From contig NZ_SNWG01000001.1 in the NCBI RefSeq assembly GCF_004362195.1, positions 2,666,001-2,730,000 of the forward strand: DNA of 64,000 nt. The letters are read 5' to 3'. The stretch is from Microbacterium sp. BK668. Lineage in GTDB: Bacteria > Actinomycetota > Actinomycetes > Actinomycetales > Microbacteriaceae. The position numbers and the translations under genes are program-made. Positions 1 through 11,394 of this stretch are shown here, in pieces; positions within the stretch are counted from its first letter, which is position 1; the number at the start of each line of letters is the position of its first letter. The notes under the pieces were generated by a model, which made no database searches, had not been told where the DNA came from, and worked only from the letters and a program-made list of their open reading frames with translations.

Positions 1-758
<758 letters not shown>

Positions 759-762
<4 letters not shown>

Positions 763-2237
763 CGTGCGGCCTCCTCGCCGAGAAGATGGATGAGCGAGCG
801 GACGGTCGCCGCGGTGGGTCCCTTGTCGGTGAAGCCGAACGGCCCGCCCTTGTTCATCCCGACGCCCGCGATGTCCAGGTGGATCCACGGAATGCGGCCG
901 GCGTCGTCCCCCTCCGAGGCGCGACCCACGAAGCGGCGCAGGAACAGCCCGGCGAACAGCGATCCGCCGGCCGGATCGCCGACCTTGGCGTTGACGAGGT
1001 CGGCGATGGGGGAGTCGAGCTCGTCGTTCATGTGCTCGGGGAGCGGAAGCTGCCAGGCGAGCTCCCCGGTCTCGGCCGATGCGGCGAGGTAGCGGGCGAC
1101 GGCCTCGTCGTCGCCCATGACGCCCGCGTGGCGGGTTCCGAGCGCGATCGTGATCGCGCCCGTCAGGGTGGCGATGTCGATGAGAAGGTCCGGGTGCTCC
1201 CGGCTTGCCGCGACGAGTCCGTCCGCGAGCACGAGGCGGCCCTCGGCATCCGTGTTGAGCACCTCGACGGTGGAGCCGTCGAGGAGTCGCAGGACGTCGC
1301 CCGGGCGCGTGGCACGACCGGAGGGCATGTTGTCGGCGATGCACAGCCACGCGGTGACGCGCACGGGAAGCGCGAGGGCCGCGGCGGCTCGCAGCACGGC
1401 GAGGGCTGTCGCCGCCCCGCACATGTCGTACTTCATCCCTACCATCCCGGCTGCGGGCTTGAGGGAGAGGCCGCCGGTGTCGAAGGTGATGCCCTTGCCG
1501 ACGAGGGCGATGTGCCGCGTCGCGCCGTCGGGCGCGTAGTCGAGGCGCACGAGCCGAGGCGGCCGGTCCGAGCCCTGCCCGACCCCGAGGATGCCCCCGT
1601 AGCCGCCGTCGGCGAGCGCCTTCTCATCGAGCACCTCGACGATCACCGGAAGCTCGGCGACCGATGTCGTGGCGCGCTCGGCGAAGTCTTCGGGCCCCAG
1701 CCACTCCGCAGGGATCGAGACGAGATCCTTCACCAGGGCGACGGCGTCGGCCACGGCGATGACGGCGGCGACCTCGTCGCCGCCGGGCTCCTCGGAGCCG
1801 TGGACGCGCACGCGCTCCGCGCGGGACTTGGGGGCCTCCGACTTGTAGCCGTCGAAGCGGTAGCCGCCGAGCACGGCTCCCTCCGCTGCCGCCCGCCAGA
1901 GCGCCGGGTCGGCGGCGGGAGCGGCGACGGCCACGGTCGGAAATCCCGTGAGCGTGCGGATGCCGGTGCCGACCGCATCGCGCAGGGAAGAGGCATCCGG
2001 GGTCGCACCGGTGCCCACGATCGCGAGAGGAAGGGTCGTCGCCTCCGGCGCGAACGCCCGCTGGAAAGACCCCGCGGCGCCCGTGAACCCCGTGGCGAGG
2101 AGGGCCTCGCGGAGGCCCGGCCAGTCGTCCAGGCGGGGGGAGTCGTCCCTGTCGAGGGGAGGGAGAGCGAGGAGGATGGCGTCTGCGTCGGCTTCTCGGA
2201 TCGGTGCGGTGGAGTACTCGAGGTCGGGGAACGACAT
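759..2237 (-). CDS. pepA: Leucyl aminopeptidase (M17 family)
   Basis: A cytosolic two-metal aminopeptidase that removes N-terminal residues from peptides. The C-terminal catalytic half shows the family signature NTDAEGRLVLAD and the metal/substrate stretch KGITFDTGGLSLKPA; the variable N-terminal domain fills the first 160 residues or so. I place the start at the ATG at 2237 (492 residues, normal for the family), not the in-frame ATG at 2246. A TAGGAT box lies exactly 7 nt upstream of 2237, which fits a leaderless transcript and overlaps the earlier ATG. The gene reads directly into lpdA with a 4-nt overlap. Confidence 0.95.
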
Positions 2238-2244
2238 GCCCACC

Positions 2245-2250
2245 ATCCTA
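2245..2250 (-). promoter_or_regulatory. -10 box of a leaderless pepA promoter
   Basis: On the minus strand TAGGAT matches TANNNT and ends 7 nt before the ATG at 2237. Transcription would therefore start at or next to the start codon. No clear -35 is visible. Confidence 0.5.
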
Positions 2251-2307
2251 TGGAGCCGTGTTCGCTGTCAGCGGGACGGCGCCCACCCGGGCGGCGGGAC
2301 CGGCTCG

Positions 2308-2313
2308 TAGCAT
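2308..2313 (+). promoter_or_regulatory. -10 box for the PAC2-family gene
   Basis: TAGCAT (TANNNT) lies 6 nt before the ATG at 2320, consistent with a leaderless start. The same 6 nt (GGAGCC) could also act as a weak Shine-Dalgarno site if transcription starts further upstream. It faces away from the pepA promoter, so the two genes are divergent. Confidence 0.45.
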
Positions 2314-2319
2314 GGAGCC

Positions 2320-3240
2320 ATGCCCCAGTCCGCACCCCTGTTCGAGCGGGCCGTCTCGGCTCCGCCGGTGCCCGCCGGGCTTCCCCTCGTCATCGCGCTG
2401 ACCGGCTTCACCGACGCGGGAAGCGCCGTCAGCGGTCTCGTGGACTATCTGCGCGACGAGCTCGACCCGACCCCGGTCGCCGTGTTCTCGAACGATGTGC
2501 TGCTGGACTACCGCGCCCGCCGGCCGATCATCTCGTTCGATTCGGACCACCTGAGCGACTACCGCCCGCCGCGCCTCGAGCTCTCGCTCGCGCACGACTC
2601 GCTCGGCCGGCCGTTCCTCGTGCTCGCCGGGTACGAGCCCGACTTCGCGTGGGACGCCTTCGCGGCGACCGTCGTCGACTTCGCGCGGACCCTCGCCGTA
2701 TCCACGGTCACCTGGGTGCACGCCATCCCGATGCCCGTGCCGCACACGCGGCCGATAGGAACGACCGTCAGCGGCACGCGCGAGGAGCTGACCGAGGCCC
2801 ACTCGGTGTGGAAGCCGCATACCCAGGTGCCCGCGACCGCCGGCCACCTCCTGGAGTATCGGCTCGCCCAGGAGGGATTCGCGATCGCGGGCTTCGTCCT
2901 GCTCATCCCGCACTACCTCGGCGACACCGAGTACCCCGCGGCGACCCTCGCGGGCCTGGACAGCATCGCCGCCGCGACGGGCCTCGTCTTCTCGGGCGAC
3001 GACCTGCGCGAGCAGAACCGCGAGTACCTCACCAAGGTGGACGAGCAGGTGGCCGGGAGCGAGGAGCTCTCGCGCATGCTCGAGGGCCTCGAGGAACGAT
3101 ACGACGCCTACATGGCCGGCTCGACCCTGGCGACACCGATCATCCACACGGGCGACCTCCCGAGCGCCGATGAGCTCGCCGCCGAGCTCGAGCGCTTCCT
3201 CGCCACGCGGCCGTCGGGCGACGACGACAAGCGGCCCTGA
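2320..3240 (+). CDS. PAC2-family protein (proteasome assembly chaperone-like)
   Basis: A 306-residue protein with the PAC2 fold, related to eukaryotic and archaeal proteasome assembly chaperones. The N-terminal core PLVIALTGFTDAG followed by a helix is typical, as is the later VTWVHAIPMPVPHTR segment. The C-terminal 60 residues are mostly helical, charged and probably partly coiled. Actinobacterial members are widely conserved but their role is not settled. A bacterial proteasome link is possible, but no proteasome gene is in this window. It stands alone between divergent pepA and sigA. Confidence 0.85.
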   Translation: MPQSAPLFERAVSAPPVPAGLPLVIALTGFTDAGSAVSGLVDYLRDELDPTPVAVFSNDVLLDYRARRPIISFDSDHLSDYRPPRLELSLAHDSLGRPFLVLAGYEPDFAWDAFAATVVDFARTLAVSTVTWVHAIPMPVPHTRPIGTTVSGTREELTEAHSVWKPHTQVPATAGHLLEYRLAQEGFAIAGFVLLIPHYLGDTEYPAATLAGLDSIAAATGLVFSGDDLREQNREYLTKVDEQVAGSEELSRMLEGLEERYDAYMAGSTLATPIIHTGDLPSADELAAELERFLATRPSGDDDKRP

Positions 3241-3335
3241 GGGGAATGCCGCGCGTCGCGCGAACGTTGTGATGAGTACGTCTCCAACCGCCCTCGACCG
3301 ATCGGCGAGTGTGAGACAATAGATGACCTGACCCG

Positions 3336-3383
3336 TTGTCAACCCCTTTCCTGAGGCGATCTCAGAGCCCGGGGACTTGACAA
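3336..3383 (+). promoter_or_regulatory. Nested inverted repeat in the sigA upstream region
   Basis: TTGTCAACCCC at 3336-3346 pairs with GGGG and TTGACAA at 3371-3383, with two unpaired bases. Inside it CTGAG-GCGAT-CTCAG forms a second perfect hairpin. The right arm contains a consensus-like TTGACA at 3377, which could be a -35 box, but no good -10 lies 16-18 nt downstream. The element may therefore be an RNA structure in the sigA leader or an operator. A possible upstream -10-like stretch is GACAATAGAT around 3315-3324. Confidence 0.45.
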
Positions 3384-3451
3384 GGGTCTTACTAGTGTCC
3401 GAAATCGATCGGGGGGCGCCGGACGCAGCGCCCGCCGATGAAAGGCGAAAC

Positions 3452-4848
<1,397 letters not shown>

Positions 4849-4852
<4 letters not shown>

Positions 4853-5556
4853 GCGGCGAGGCCAACGCCGGCAAGGCGCTGACCGTCGATCTCGAGGGCG
4901 CGAGCTTCTCCCGCATTCCCATCAGGACGCGCGTGGTCATGCCCGGAGACGATCTCGACGCGTTCGTGCGCGAGTACGCGGGCGATCTCGTTCGGCCGGG
5001 CGACACGCTTTTCGTCACCGAGAAGATCGTCGCGATCACGCAGGGGCGCTCGTTCCCGATCGACTCGATCAAGCCGCGGCGGCTCGCGTTCTTCCTGTCG
5101 CGGTTCGTCGTCAAGACGCCCTACGGCATCGGGCTCGGCATGCCCGAGACGATGGAGATGGCGCTGCGGGAGTGCGGGACGCCCCGGATCCTCCTGGCCG
5201 CCGCCGTCTCGGCCGTCACGAAGCTGTTCGGCCGGCGCGGCGACTTCTACCGCATCGCCGGTGACAAGGCGCGCGCGATCGACGGTCCGACGAGCGGGAC
5301 CATCCCGCCCTACAACAAGGCGGTCGTCCTCGGCCCCGAGAAGCCCCGCGAGGTCGCACAGCGCCTGAAGGCGCTGCTCGGCGGCGTGCCCGAGGTCGCC
5401 GTCGTGGACATCAACGACATCGGCGGCAACATCCTGGGCTCGACGCTGACGAAGGACGCCGACCGGCAGCTCGTCGCGATCCTGCGGGACAATCCGCTCG
5501 GCCAGGGGCATCAATCGACGCCGCTCGGGATCGTCCGGCGGTCCTCCGCCGGCTGA
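4849..5556 (+). CDS. Coenzyme F420-0:L-glutamate ligase-like protein (CofE family)
   Basis: A 235-residue protein resembling CofE/FbiB-N, the GTP-dependent enzyme that adds glutamate to F420-0. Visible family traits are the N-terminal [29 protein letters not shown] and the glycine-rich [13 protein letters not shown] near the C-terminus. Its ATG overlaps the sigA stop, so the two are co-translated. No other F420 biosynthesis gene (cofC, cofD, cofGH) is visible in the window. The true substrate may differ from F420-0. Fold assignment is good; activity is uncertain. Confidence 0.75.
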
Positions 5557-5565
5557 GCGCTTCTT

Positions 5566-5614
5566 CGACGGCCCCCTCATCCCCGCCGGCGGCGGAAGGA
5601 CGGCGGGGCCGTCG
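5566..5614. terminator. Hairpin between convergent genes
   Basis: CGACGGCCCC at 5566-5575 pairs perfectly with GGGGCCGTCG at 5605-5614. The 29-nt loop contains a second GC-rich hairpin. It lies between the ends of the CofE-like gene and the minus-strand monooxygenase-like gene, so it can serve both strands. There is no long U tract, as is common at high GC. Confidence 0.65.
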
Positions 5615-5632
5615 TCGTTCCCGCGCCCGAGG

Positions 5633-5953
5633 TCAGGGCCGTGCGTCGATGTAGTGGCGCACCGTGACGTCGCGCTCGACGAGGTATCTGTCGTCCTCGG
5701 GGTAGAACACGGCGCGATCGGCGTCGTCACCGGCGAAGCCGCGGATCGCGTCCATCGACTCCCACCGCGAGATCGTGACGATCTCGGTGAGCCCGTCGCG
5801 AAGGTCGCGCCACAGCATCCACGCGTCGAGGTTCCCCGCGGTGGCGCGGTACTCGTCCATCCCGGTGCGTGCGACGTAGTCGAGGTACGCGTCGCGGTCC
5901 TCGGTGCGGACGACGCCGCGCCACATCCGGACGATCGGCTCCGGTGAGCTCAT
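5633..5953 (-). CDS. Antibiotic biosynthesis monooxygenase (ABM) domain-like protein
   Basis: A 106-residue protein with the small ferredoxin-like ABM/dimeric alpha-beta-barrel pattern: a first strand (IVRMWRGVVR), a helix over DRDAYLDYVART, then WMLWRDL and the EIVTISRWESMDAIRGFAG stretch typical of ABM proteins. Such proteins act as heme-degrading or cofactor-free oxygenases, or as small-molecule binding dimers. No catalytic residue can be assigned from sequence alone. It is a single gene between a hairpin and the ATP-grasp gene on the same strand, 57 nt downstream of it. Confidence 0.7.
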   Translation of the reverse strand: MSSPEPIVRMWRGVVRTEDRDAYLDYVARTGMDEYRATAGNLDAWMLWRDLRDGLTEIVTISRWESMDAIRGFAGDDADRAVFYPEDDRYLVERDVTVRHYIDARP

Positions 5954-6010
5954 GGTCCCAGCATCCTCTCGCCCCGGCTGCAGCGCATCCCTTCGGCGCG
6001 GGCCGTCCGG

Positions 6011-7033
6011 TCAGAAGCCGATGGCCTCGCGGTAGCGCGGCTTATGGCCGGTGCGGATGCCGGTCGCGCTCGGCTTGTTCTCGTATACGCCGGCGGCCCA
6101 GTTGCCCTCGACGAGCACGGGCCCGGTCGGTGTCACGACGATGTCCCACCCGACGTACTGCACCTGGGGCACGACCCGCGCCACGCGGTCGACGAAGGCG
6201 ACGACCTCATCCATGAGCGGAAGCCGGAAGTCGGGGATGCGAACCCCCGACTCGGGGTGGAACTCGTGGATGTGTCCGTGCGAGTCGTAGCCCTTGCCCA
6301 TCGCCCGGCCGGAGTCGTCGAGCATCGTGTAGAAGCCGCCGTAGGTCATCTGGTCGCTGACGGCGCCGCGGCCGAACTTCTGGGCGATCGCGAGGACGTG
6401 GGTCTGCTCGCCGTCGAAGAACGCTGTGACACGGGTCGTGTTGACGGTGCCGGGACACACCGCAGCGAGGTCGTCGTGCTGCACGATGACCTCCTCGATC
6501 AGCAGCTCGCCCCGTGCCAGCAGCTCGCGGTGGAAGCCGTCCCAGTCCTCGACCTCGGCGGCGTGGTAGCGGTGGACACCGGTCCCCGCCTGCCCCACGG
6601 GCTCCTTGGTGACGATCGTGCCGTGGCGCTCCGCGAACGCGCGCACGGCGGCGGCGTTGCCCGCCTCGACGACCATCCACTCGCGGTGCAGGTGCTCGCT
6701 GAAGACGCGGTCGAAGGCGACCTTGTCCTGGAAGATGTGGCGGAAGTCGGGATGGTCGTACTTCTGCGACAGCTGGTTCGACACCGGGTGCGTCATGTAC
6801 GTCGCCCGCTCGGCCTTGGTGAGGATGGCGAAGTCGTAGTCGATGTAGTCCTGGAACCCGACGTTCTTGAAGCCGGCCTGCCACAGCATGTCGGCCACGA
6901 TCGCCGGCCGCCACTTGCCGTGCTCTTGCGACGCCTCCGTGGCGCGCTCCAGCACCGATCCGACGTCGATGCGACGCGCGCGTCCGGCGAGGTAGCGGAG
7001 GCGGGGCACGAGGCCGAGGCCCTTCGAAGGCAT
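6011..7033 (-). CDS. ATP-grasp protein of the 'sugar-transfer associated' type
   Basis: A 340-residue ATP-grasp enzyme. The glycine-rich nucleotide loop TKEPVGQAGTGVHRY lies near residue 145-160, a LIEEVIVQHDDLA strand carries acidic residues, and the C-terminus has the metal-binding VLVEGNWAAG motif. It resembles the ATP-grasp family found beside polysaccharide genes. ATP-grasp enzymes normally join a carboxylate to an amine via an acyl phosphate, so a D-amino acid or cell-wall ligation role is plausible but inferred. The start at 7033 has TGGAG 6 nt upstream. It shares a symmetric -10 box with the divergent racemase-fold pair, which suggests a common pathway. Confidence 0.75.
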   Translation of the reverse strand: MPSKGLGLVPRLRYLAGRARRIDVGSVLERATEASQEHGKWRPAIVADMLWQAGFKNVGFQDYIDYDFAILTKAERATYMTHPVSNQLSQKYDHPDFRHIFQDKVAFDRVFSEHLHREWMVVEAGNAAAVRAFAERHGTIVTKEPVGQAGTGVHRYHAAEVEDWDGFHRELLARGELLIEEVIVQHDDLAAVCPGTVNTTRVTAFFDGEQTHVLAIAQKFGRGAVSDQMTYGGFYTMLDDSGRAMGKGYDSHGHIHEFHPESGVRIPDFRLPLMDEVVAFVDRVARVVPQVQYVGWDIVVTPTGPVLVEGNWAAGVYENKPSATGIRTGHKPRYREAIGF

Positions 7034-7066
7034 GGGTGCTCCAGGGTCGGGTGCGGGGGACCTCGA

Positions 7067-7073
7067 TAGTCTA
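7067..7073. promoter_or_regulatory. Symmetric bidirectional -10 box (ATP-grasp / racemase-fold genes)
   Basis: The 7-mer TAGTCTA reads TAGTCT on the plus strand (7067-7072) and TAGACT on the minus strand (7068-7073), both TANNNT. The plus box ends 7 nt before the GTG at 7080, giving a leaderless transcript. The minus box gives a short leader of about 27 nt to the ATG at 7033. One melted region could therefore drive both genes. Confidence 0.6.
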
Positions 7074-7079
7074 GACGGC

Positions 7080-7802
7080 GTGACTTTCGGGGACGGGACG
7101 ACGGATGCCGCGCCCATGCCCAGTGCTCCCGTCGTCCGGATCGACTGCCGGGCGCTCCGCACGAATGTCGAGGCGATGCTGCTGCGCAGCGACGGCGAGT
7201 ACAGCGTCGCGGATCTGCGCCACGATGCGTGGGGACACGGTGCGTCGCCCGTCGGGCGCGCGCTGCTGGCGCTGGGAGTCGACGCCTTCCTCGTCGACGA
7301 GCGCTCGGGGAACGGACTCGCCGAGGAACTCCGCGGCGCGGCGGTCGGAGCGTCCGGCGGGCCGACCCTCGATTCCGCAGAGGCCTTCGGCCTTCCGGGC
7401 ACGGGCGGGATCCCGGTCATGCGCCTCACCGGGTCCGTGCTCGTCGTCAAGGCACTGCGCGCGGGAGAGGGAGTCTCCTACGGCTTCGCTCACCGCGCGG
7501 CGGCTGACACCCGAGTGGCGCTCGTGACGGGCGGGTACGCCCATGGCATCGTGCGCGGGCTCGGCGGACGCGCCGGCGTCGTGATCCGCGGCAGCCGGCA
7601 CCCGATCGTCGGACGCGTCGCGATGGACGTGTGCGTGGTCGACATCGGCGACGCCGACGTTCGCCGAGGCGACGCCGTCGTCTTCTTCGGCGCAGGCGCG
7701 AACGATCCCTCGGTCGGCGAGTGGACGGAGGCGACGGGGCTGACGGCGGCCGAGCTGGTCACGGCCGTGGGGCTGCGCGCGATCCGGGAGTACATCACGT
7801 GA
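7080..7802 (+). CDS. Alanine-racemase-like subunit lacking the PLP lysine but keeping the C-terminal catalytic tyrosine
   Basis: A 240-residue protein. Residues 110-240 are a good alanine racemase C-terminal domain: GEGVSYG (Tyr134, the catalytic Tyr265 of Geobacillus Alr), TRVALVTGGYAHG and VGRVAMD (Met182 loop). The N-terminal barrel is reduced to about 90 residues. Where racemases have the PLP lysine in VVKADAYGHG this protein has DLRHDAWGHG, so the lysine is Arg47. Alone it cannot hold PLP in the usual way. The next gene overlaps by four bases (GTGA) and has exactly the opposite losses. The start is the GTG at 7080 behind a leaderless -10; an ATG at 7116 is possible. Confidence 0.8.
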   Translation: MTFGDGTTDAAPMPSAPVVRIDCRALRTNVEAMLLRSDGEYSVADLRHDAWGHGASPVGRALLALGVDAFLVDERSGNGLAEELRGAAVGASGGPTLDSAEAFGLPGTGGIPVMRLTGSVLVVKALRAGEGVSYGFAHRAAADTRVALVTGGYAHGIVRGLGGRAGVVIRGSRHPIVGRVAMDVCVVDIGDADVRRGDAVVFFGAGANDPSVGEWTEATGLTAAELVTAVGLRAIREYIT

Positions 7803-8842
7803 CGGGCCGTCTCTGGATCGACGCGGATGCGTTCGCCGCGAACCTCGCTGAGATCGCGCGCCGAATCGCGCCCGCCGAGCACATGCTGGTCGTCAAGGAC
7901 GACGCCTACGGGCACGGGTTGCAAGGGATCGTTTCGCTGGCGTGGGACAACGGCATCCGCTGGTTCGGGGCCTTCGACGCCCGCACCGGACGCGCCATCC
8001 GCGCCGAGCTGGGCGACGGGCCGCGGATCTTCGTCTGGATCGTCGCGTCCGCTGAGGAGGCCCAGGAAGCGATCTCCGCCGATCTCGACATCGGCGTCGG
8101 CGACGCGGCGCTGCTCGAAGAGGTGGCCGCTGCGTCCGGGCGCGCGCGTGTGCACCTGAAGATCGACTCCGGGCTCCGCCGCAACGGCGTCCGTCCCGAG
8201 GAGTGGCCCGCATTCACCGCGCGCGCTGCGGAACTCGAACGTGCGGGCGCCATCGAGGTCGTCGGCATCTGGAGCCACATCGCCGAGGCCTCGGACGCGG
8301 AGGACGACGAGGCGCGCGCCGTCTTCGACCTCGCCGCGGCGCAGGCGGAGCTCGCGGGACTCCGGCCGAGGCTCAAGCACCTCGCCGCGTCGGCTGCGGG
8401 GTTCGCGCGCCCCGAGTTCCGTTACGACCTCGTGCGCATCGGCGCCTTCGCGTACGGCATCCGACCCGCCGGCGGTCCCGCCGAGTCGGAGCTCGGCATC
8501 CGTCCGATCGCGAGTCTGGTCGCCGAAGTCATCCGCGTCGACGGCGATCGGGTCGTCGTCGGAACGGGCAGTCTCGACGGTCTTCCGTCGACGCTCGCGG
8601 GACGCCTCGTGGTCGAGACCCCCGCGGGCCCTCGGACCGTGCGGTCGATCGCCGCGGAGGAGAGCGACGTCGACGGGTGGCCGACCGCAGCCGTCGGCGA
8701 TGAAGTGATCGTGCTGGGGGCGGCCGCCTCGATGAGCGCCACGGACGCCGCCGAACTCATCGGCACGATCGGCGAGGAGATCGCCGTGCGGATAGCGCCG
8801 ACCGTGGAACGGCGCCGGCGGGACGAGAGGCCTACTCGCTGA
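7799..8842 (+). CDS. Alanine-racemase-like subunit with the PLP lysine but a degenerate C-terminal domain
   Basis: A 347-residue protein with a complete N-terminal PLP barrel: LVVKDDAYGHG (Lys33), VHLKIDSGLRRNG, the WSHIAEAS and HLAASAAG loops, and YDLVRIGAFAYGIRP. The C-terminal domain is present in outline (RPIASLVAEVIRV and AVGDEVIVLG). The VSYG tyrosine is replaced by a GTGSLDG stretch, and the VGRVSMD loop by TVRSIAAEE. In homodimeric alanine racemases the active site pairs Lys39 of one chain with Tyr265 of the other, so this chain would need the tyrosine of its upstream partner. GTG start overlaps the upstream stop. Substrate is unknown (alanine or a diamino acid). Confidence 0.82.
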   Translation: MTGRLWIDADAFAANLAEIARRIAPAEHMLVVKDDAYGHGLQGIVSLAWDNGIRWFGAFDARTGRAIRAELGDGPRIFVWIVASAEEAQEAISADLDIGVGDAALLEEVAAASGRARVHLKIDSGLRRNGVRPEEWPAFTARAAELERAGAIEVVGIWSHIAEASDAEDDEARAVFDLAAAQAELAGLRPRLKHLAASAAGFARPEFRYDLVRIGAFAYGIRPAGGPAESELGIRPIASLVAEVIRVDGDRVVVGTGSLDGLPSTLAGRLVVETPAGPRTVRSIAAEESDVDGWPTAAVGDEVIVLGAAASMSATDAAELIGTIGEEIAVRIAPTVERRRRDERPTR

Positions 8843-9050
8843 GCCGGGCCGTCTCGTCGTGCCACGAGGTCGCGACCGAGCGGAGCTTCTCCTCGTACTT
8901 GCGCCCATGGTGGGCGCAGAACAGCAGCTCGCTGCCGTTGACCTCGGCCGCGATGTAGGCCTGGGCGCCGCACGAGTCGCAGCGGTCCATGGCGGTGAGG
9001 CGGTACTCGAGGACGGCACCCGGCTCGGCAGGGGTCGAAAGCGTGTTCAT
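8832..9050 (-). CDS. Small zinc-ribbon-like protein, DUF7455 type
   Basis: A 72-residue actinobacterial protein with CDSCGAQAY and FCAHHGRKYE, a C-x2-C plus C-x2-H pattern likely to bind zinc. Its function is unknown. A GAGGAGG ribosome site lies 7-8 nt before the ATG at 9050. Its 3' end overlaps the end of the racemase-like gene tail to tail by 11 nt. An AT-rich stretch (TATATC on this strand, 9106-9111) is a likely -10 for it. Confidence 0.8.
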   Translation of the reverse strand: MNTLSTPAEPGAVLEYRLTAMDRCDSCGAQAYIAAEVNGSELLFCAHHGRKYEEKLRSVATSWHDETARLSE

Positions 9051-9217
9051 CTCGGTGCCTCCTCTGTGCTGTGTCACTCTGCGATGTCGCTTCTGCAAGT
9101 CCATAGATATAACCACGCGTTTGTTACGGGTATGCCGCGAACGGGAGACATTTCGCTCAGCGCGTACGGGGGAGACGGGGTGCCGTGTCTGTGCAAGGGG
9201 GCGTCGGATGCCGCGGA

Positions 9218-9223
9218 TACGCT
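9218..9223 (+). promoter_or_regulatory. -10 box of a leaderless parE promoter
   Basis: TACGCT (TANNNT) ends 8 nt before the GTG at 9232. This supports the GTG over the in-frame ATG at 9208, which would lie upstream of the box. Confidence 0.5.
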
Positions 9224-9231
9224 TGATCCTC

Positions 9232-11301
<2,070 letters not shown>

Positions 11302-11320
11302 CGTCTCGCGGGACGAGGGC

Positions 11321-11389
11321 GTCTCGCGAAGCGAGGACGGGTCGCGCGGATCCATCCTCGCGCGGCGAGAAGTCCTCGCTCCGCGAGGC
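11321..11389. terminator. Long bidirectional hairpin between parE and parC
   Basis: Arms at 11321-11338 and 11372-11389 pair over 18 positions with two exceptions, one a G-U pair. A second CGCGCG hairpin lies inside. It separates two convergent genes and can act on both strands. Confidence 0.7.
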
Positions 11390-11394
11390 GCCGA

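Noticed and set aside
786..3173. Very long open frames opposite or out of frame with real genes, here and for example at 11533-14193, 19049-22186 and 24277-26895
   Set aside because: They are high-GC antisense or shifted frames over well-supported genes, with Arg/Ala/Gly/His-rich translations and no family resemblance.
3377..3451. Upstream TTG start for sigA
   Set aside because: It lacks a ribosome site, lies in an inverted repeat, and adds residues unlike SigA; the GTG at 3452 has AAAGG at 6 nt.
7080..8842. The racemase-like pair as one gene broken by a frameshift
   Set aside because: Both have their own start, overlap cleanly by GTGA, and each contains its own version of both domains; the losses are complementary rather than a simple cut.
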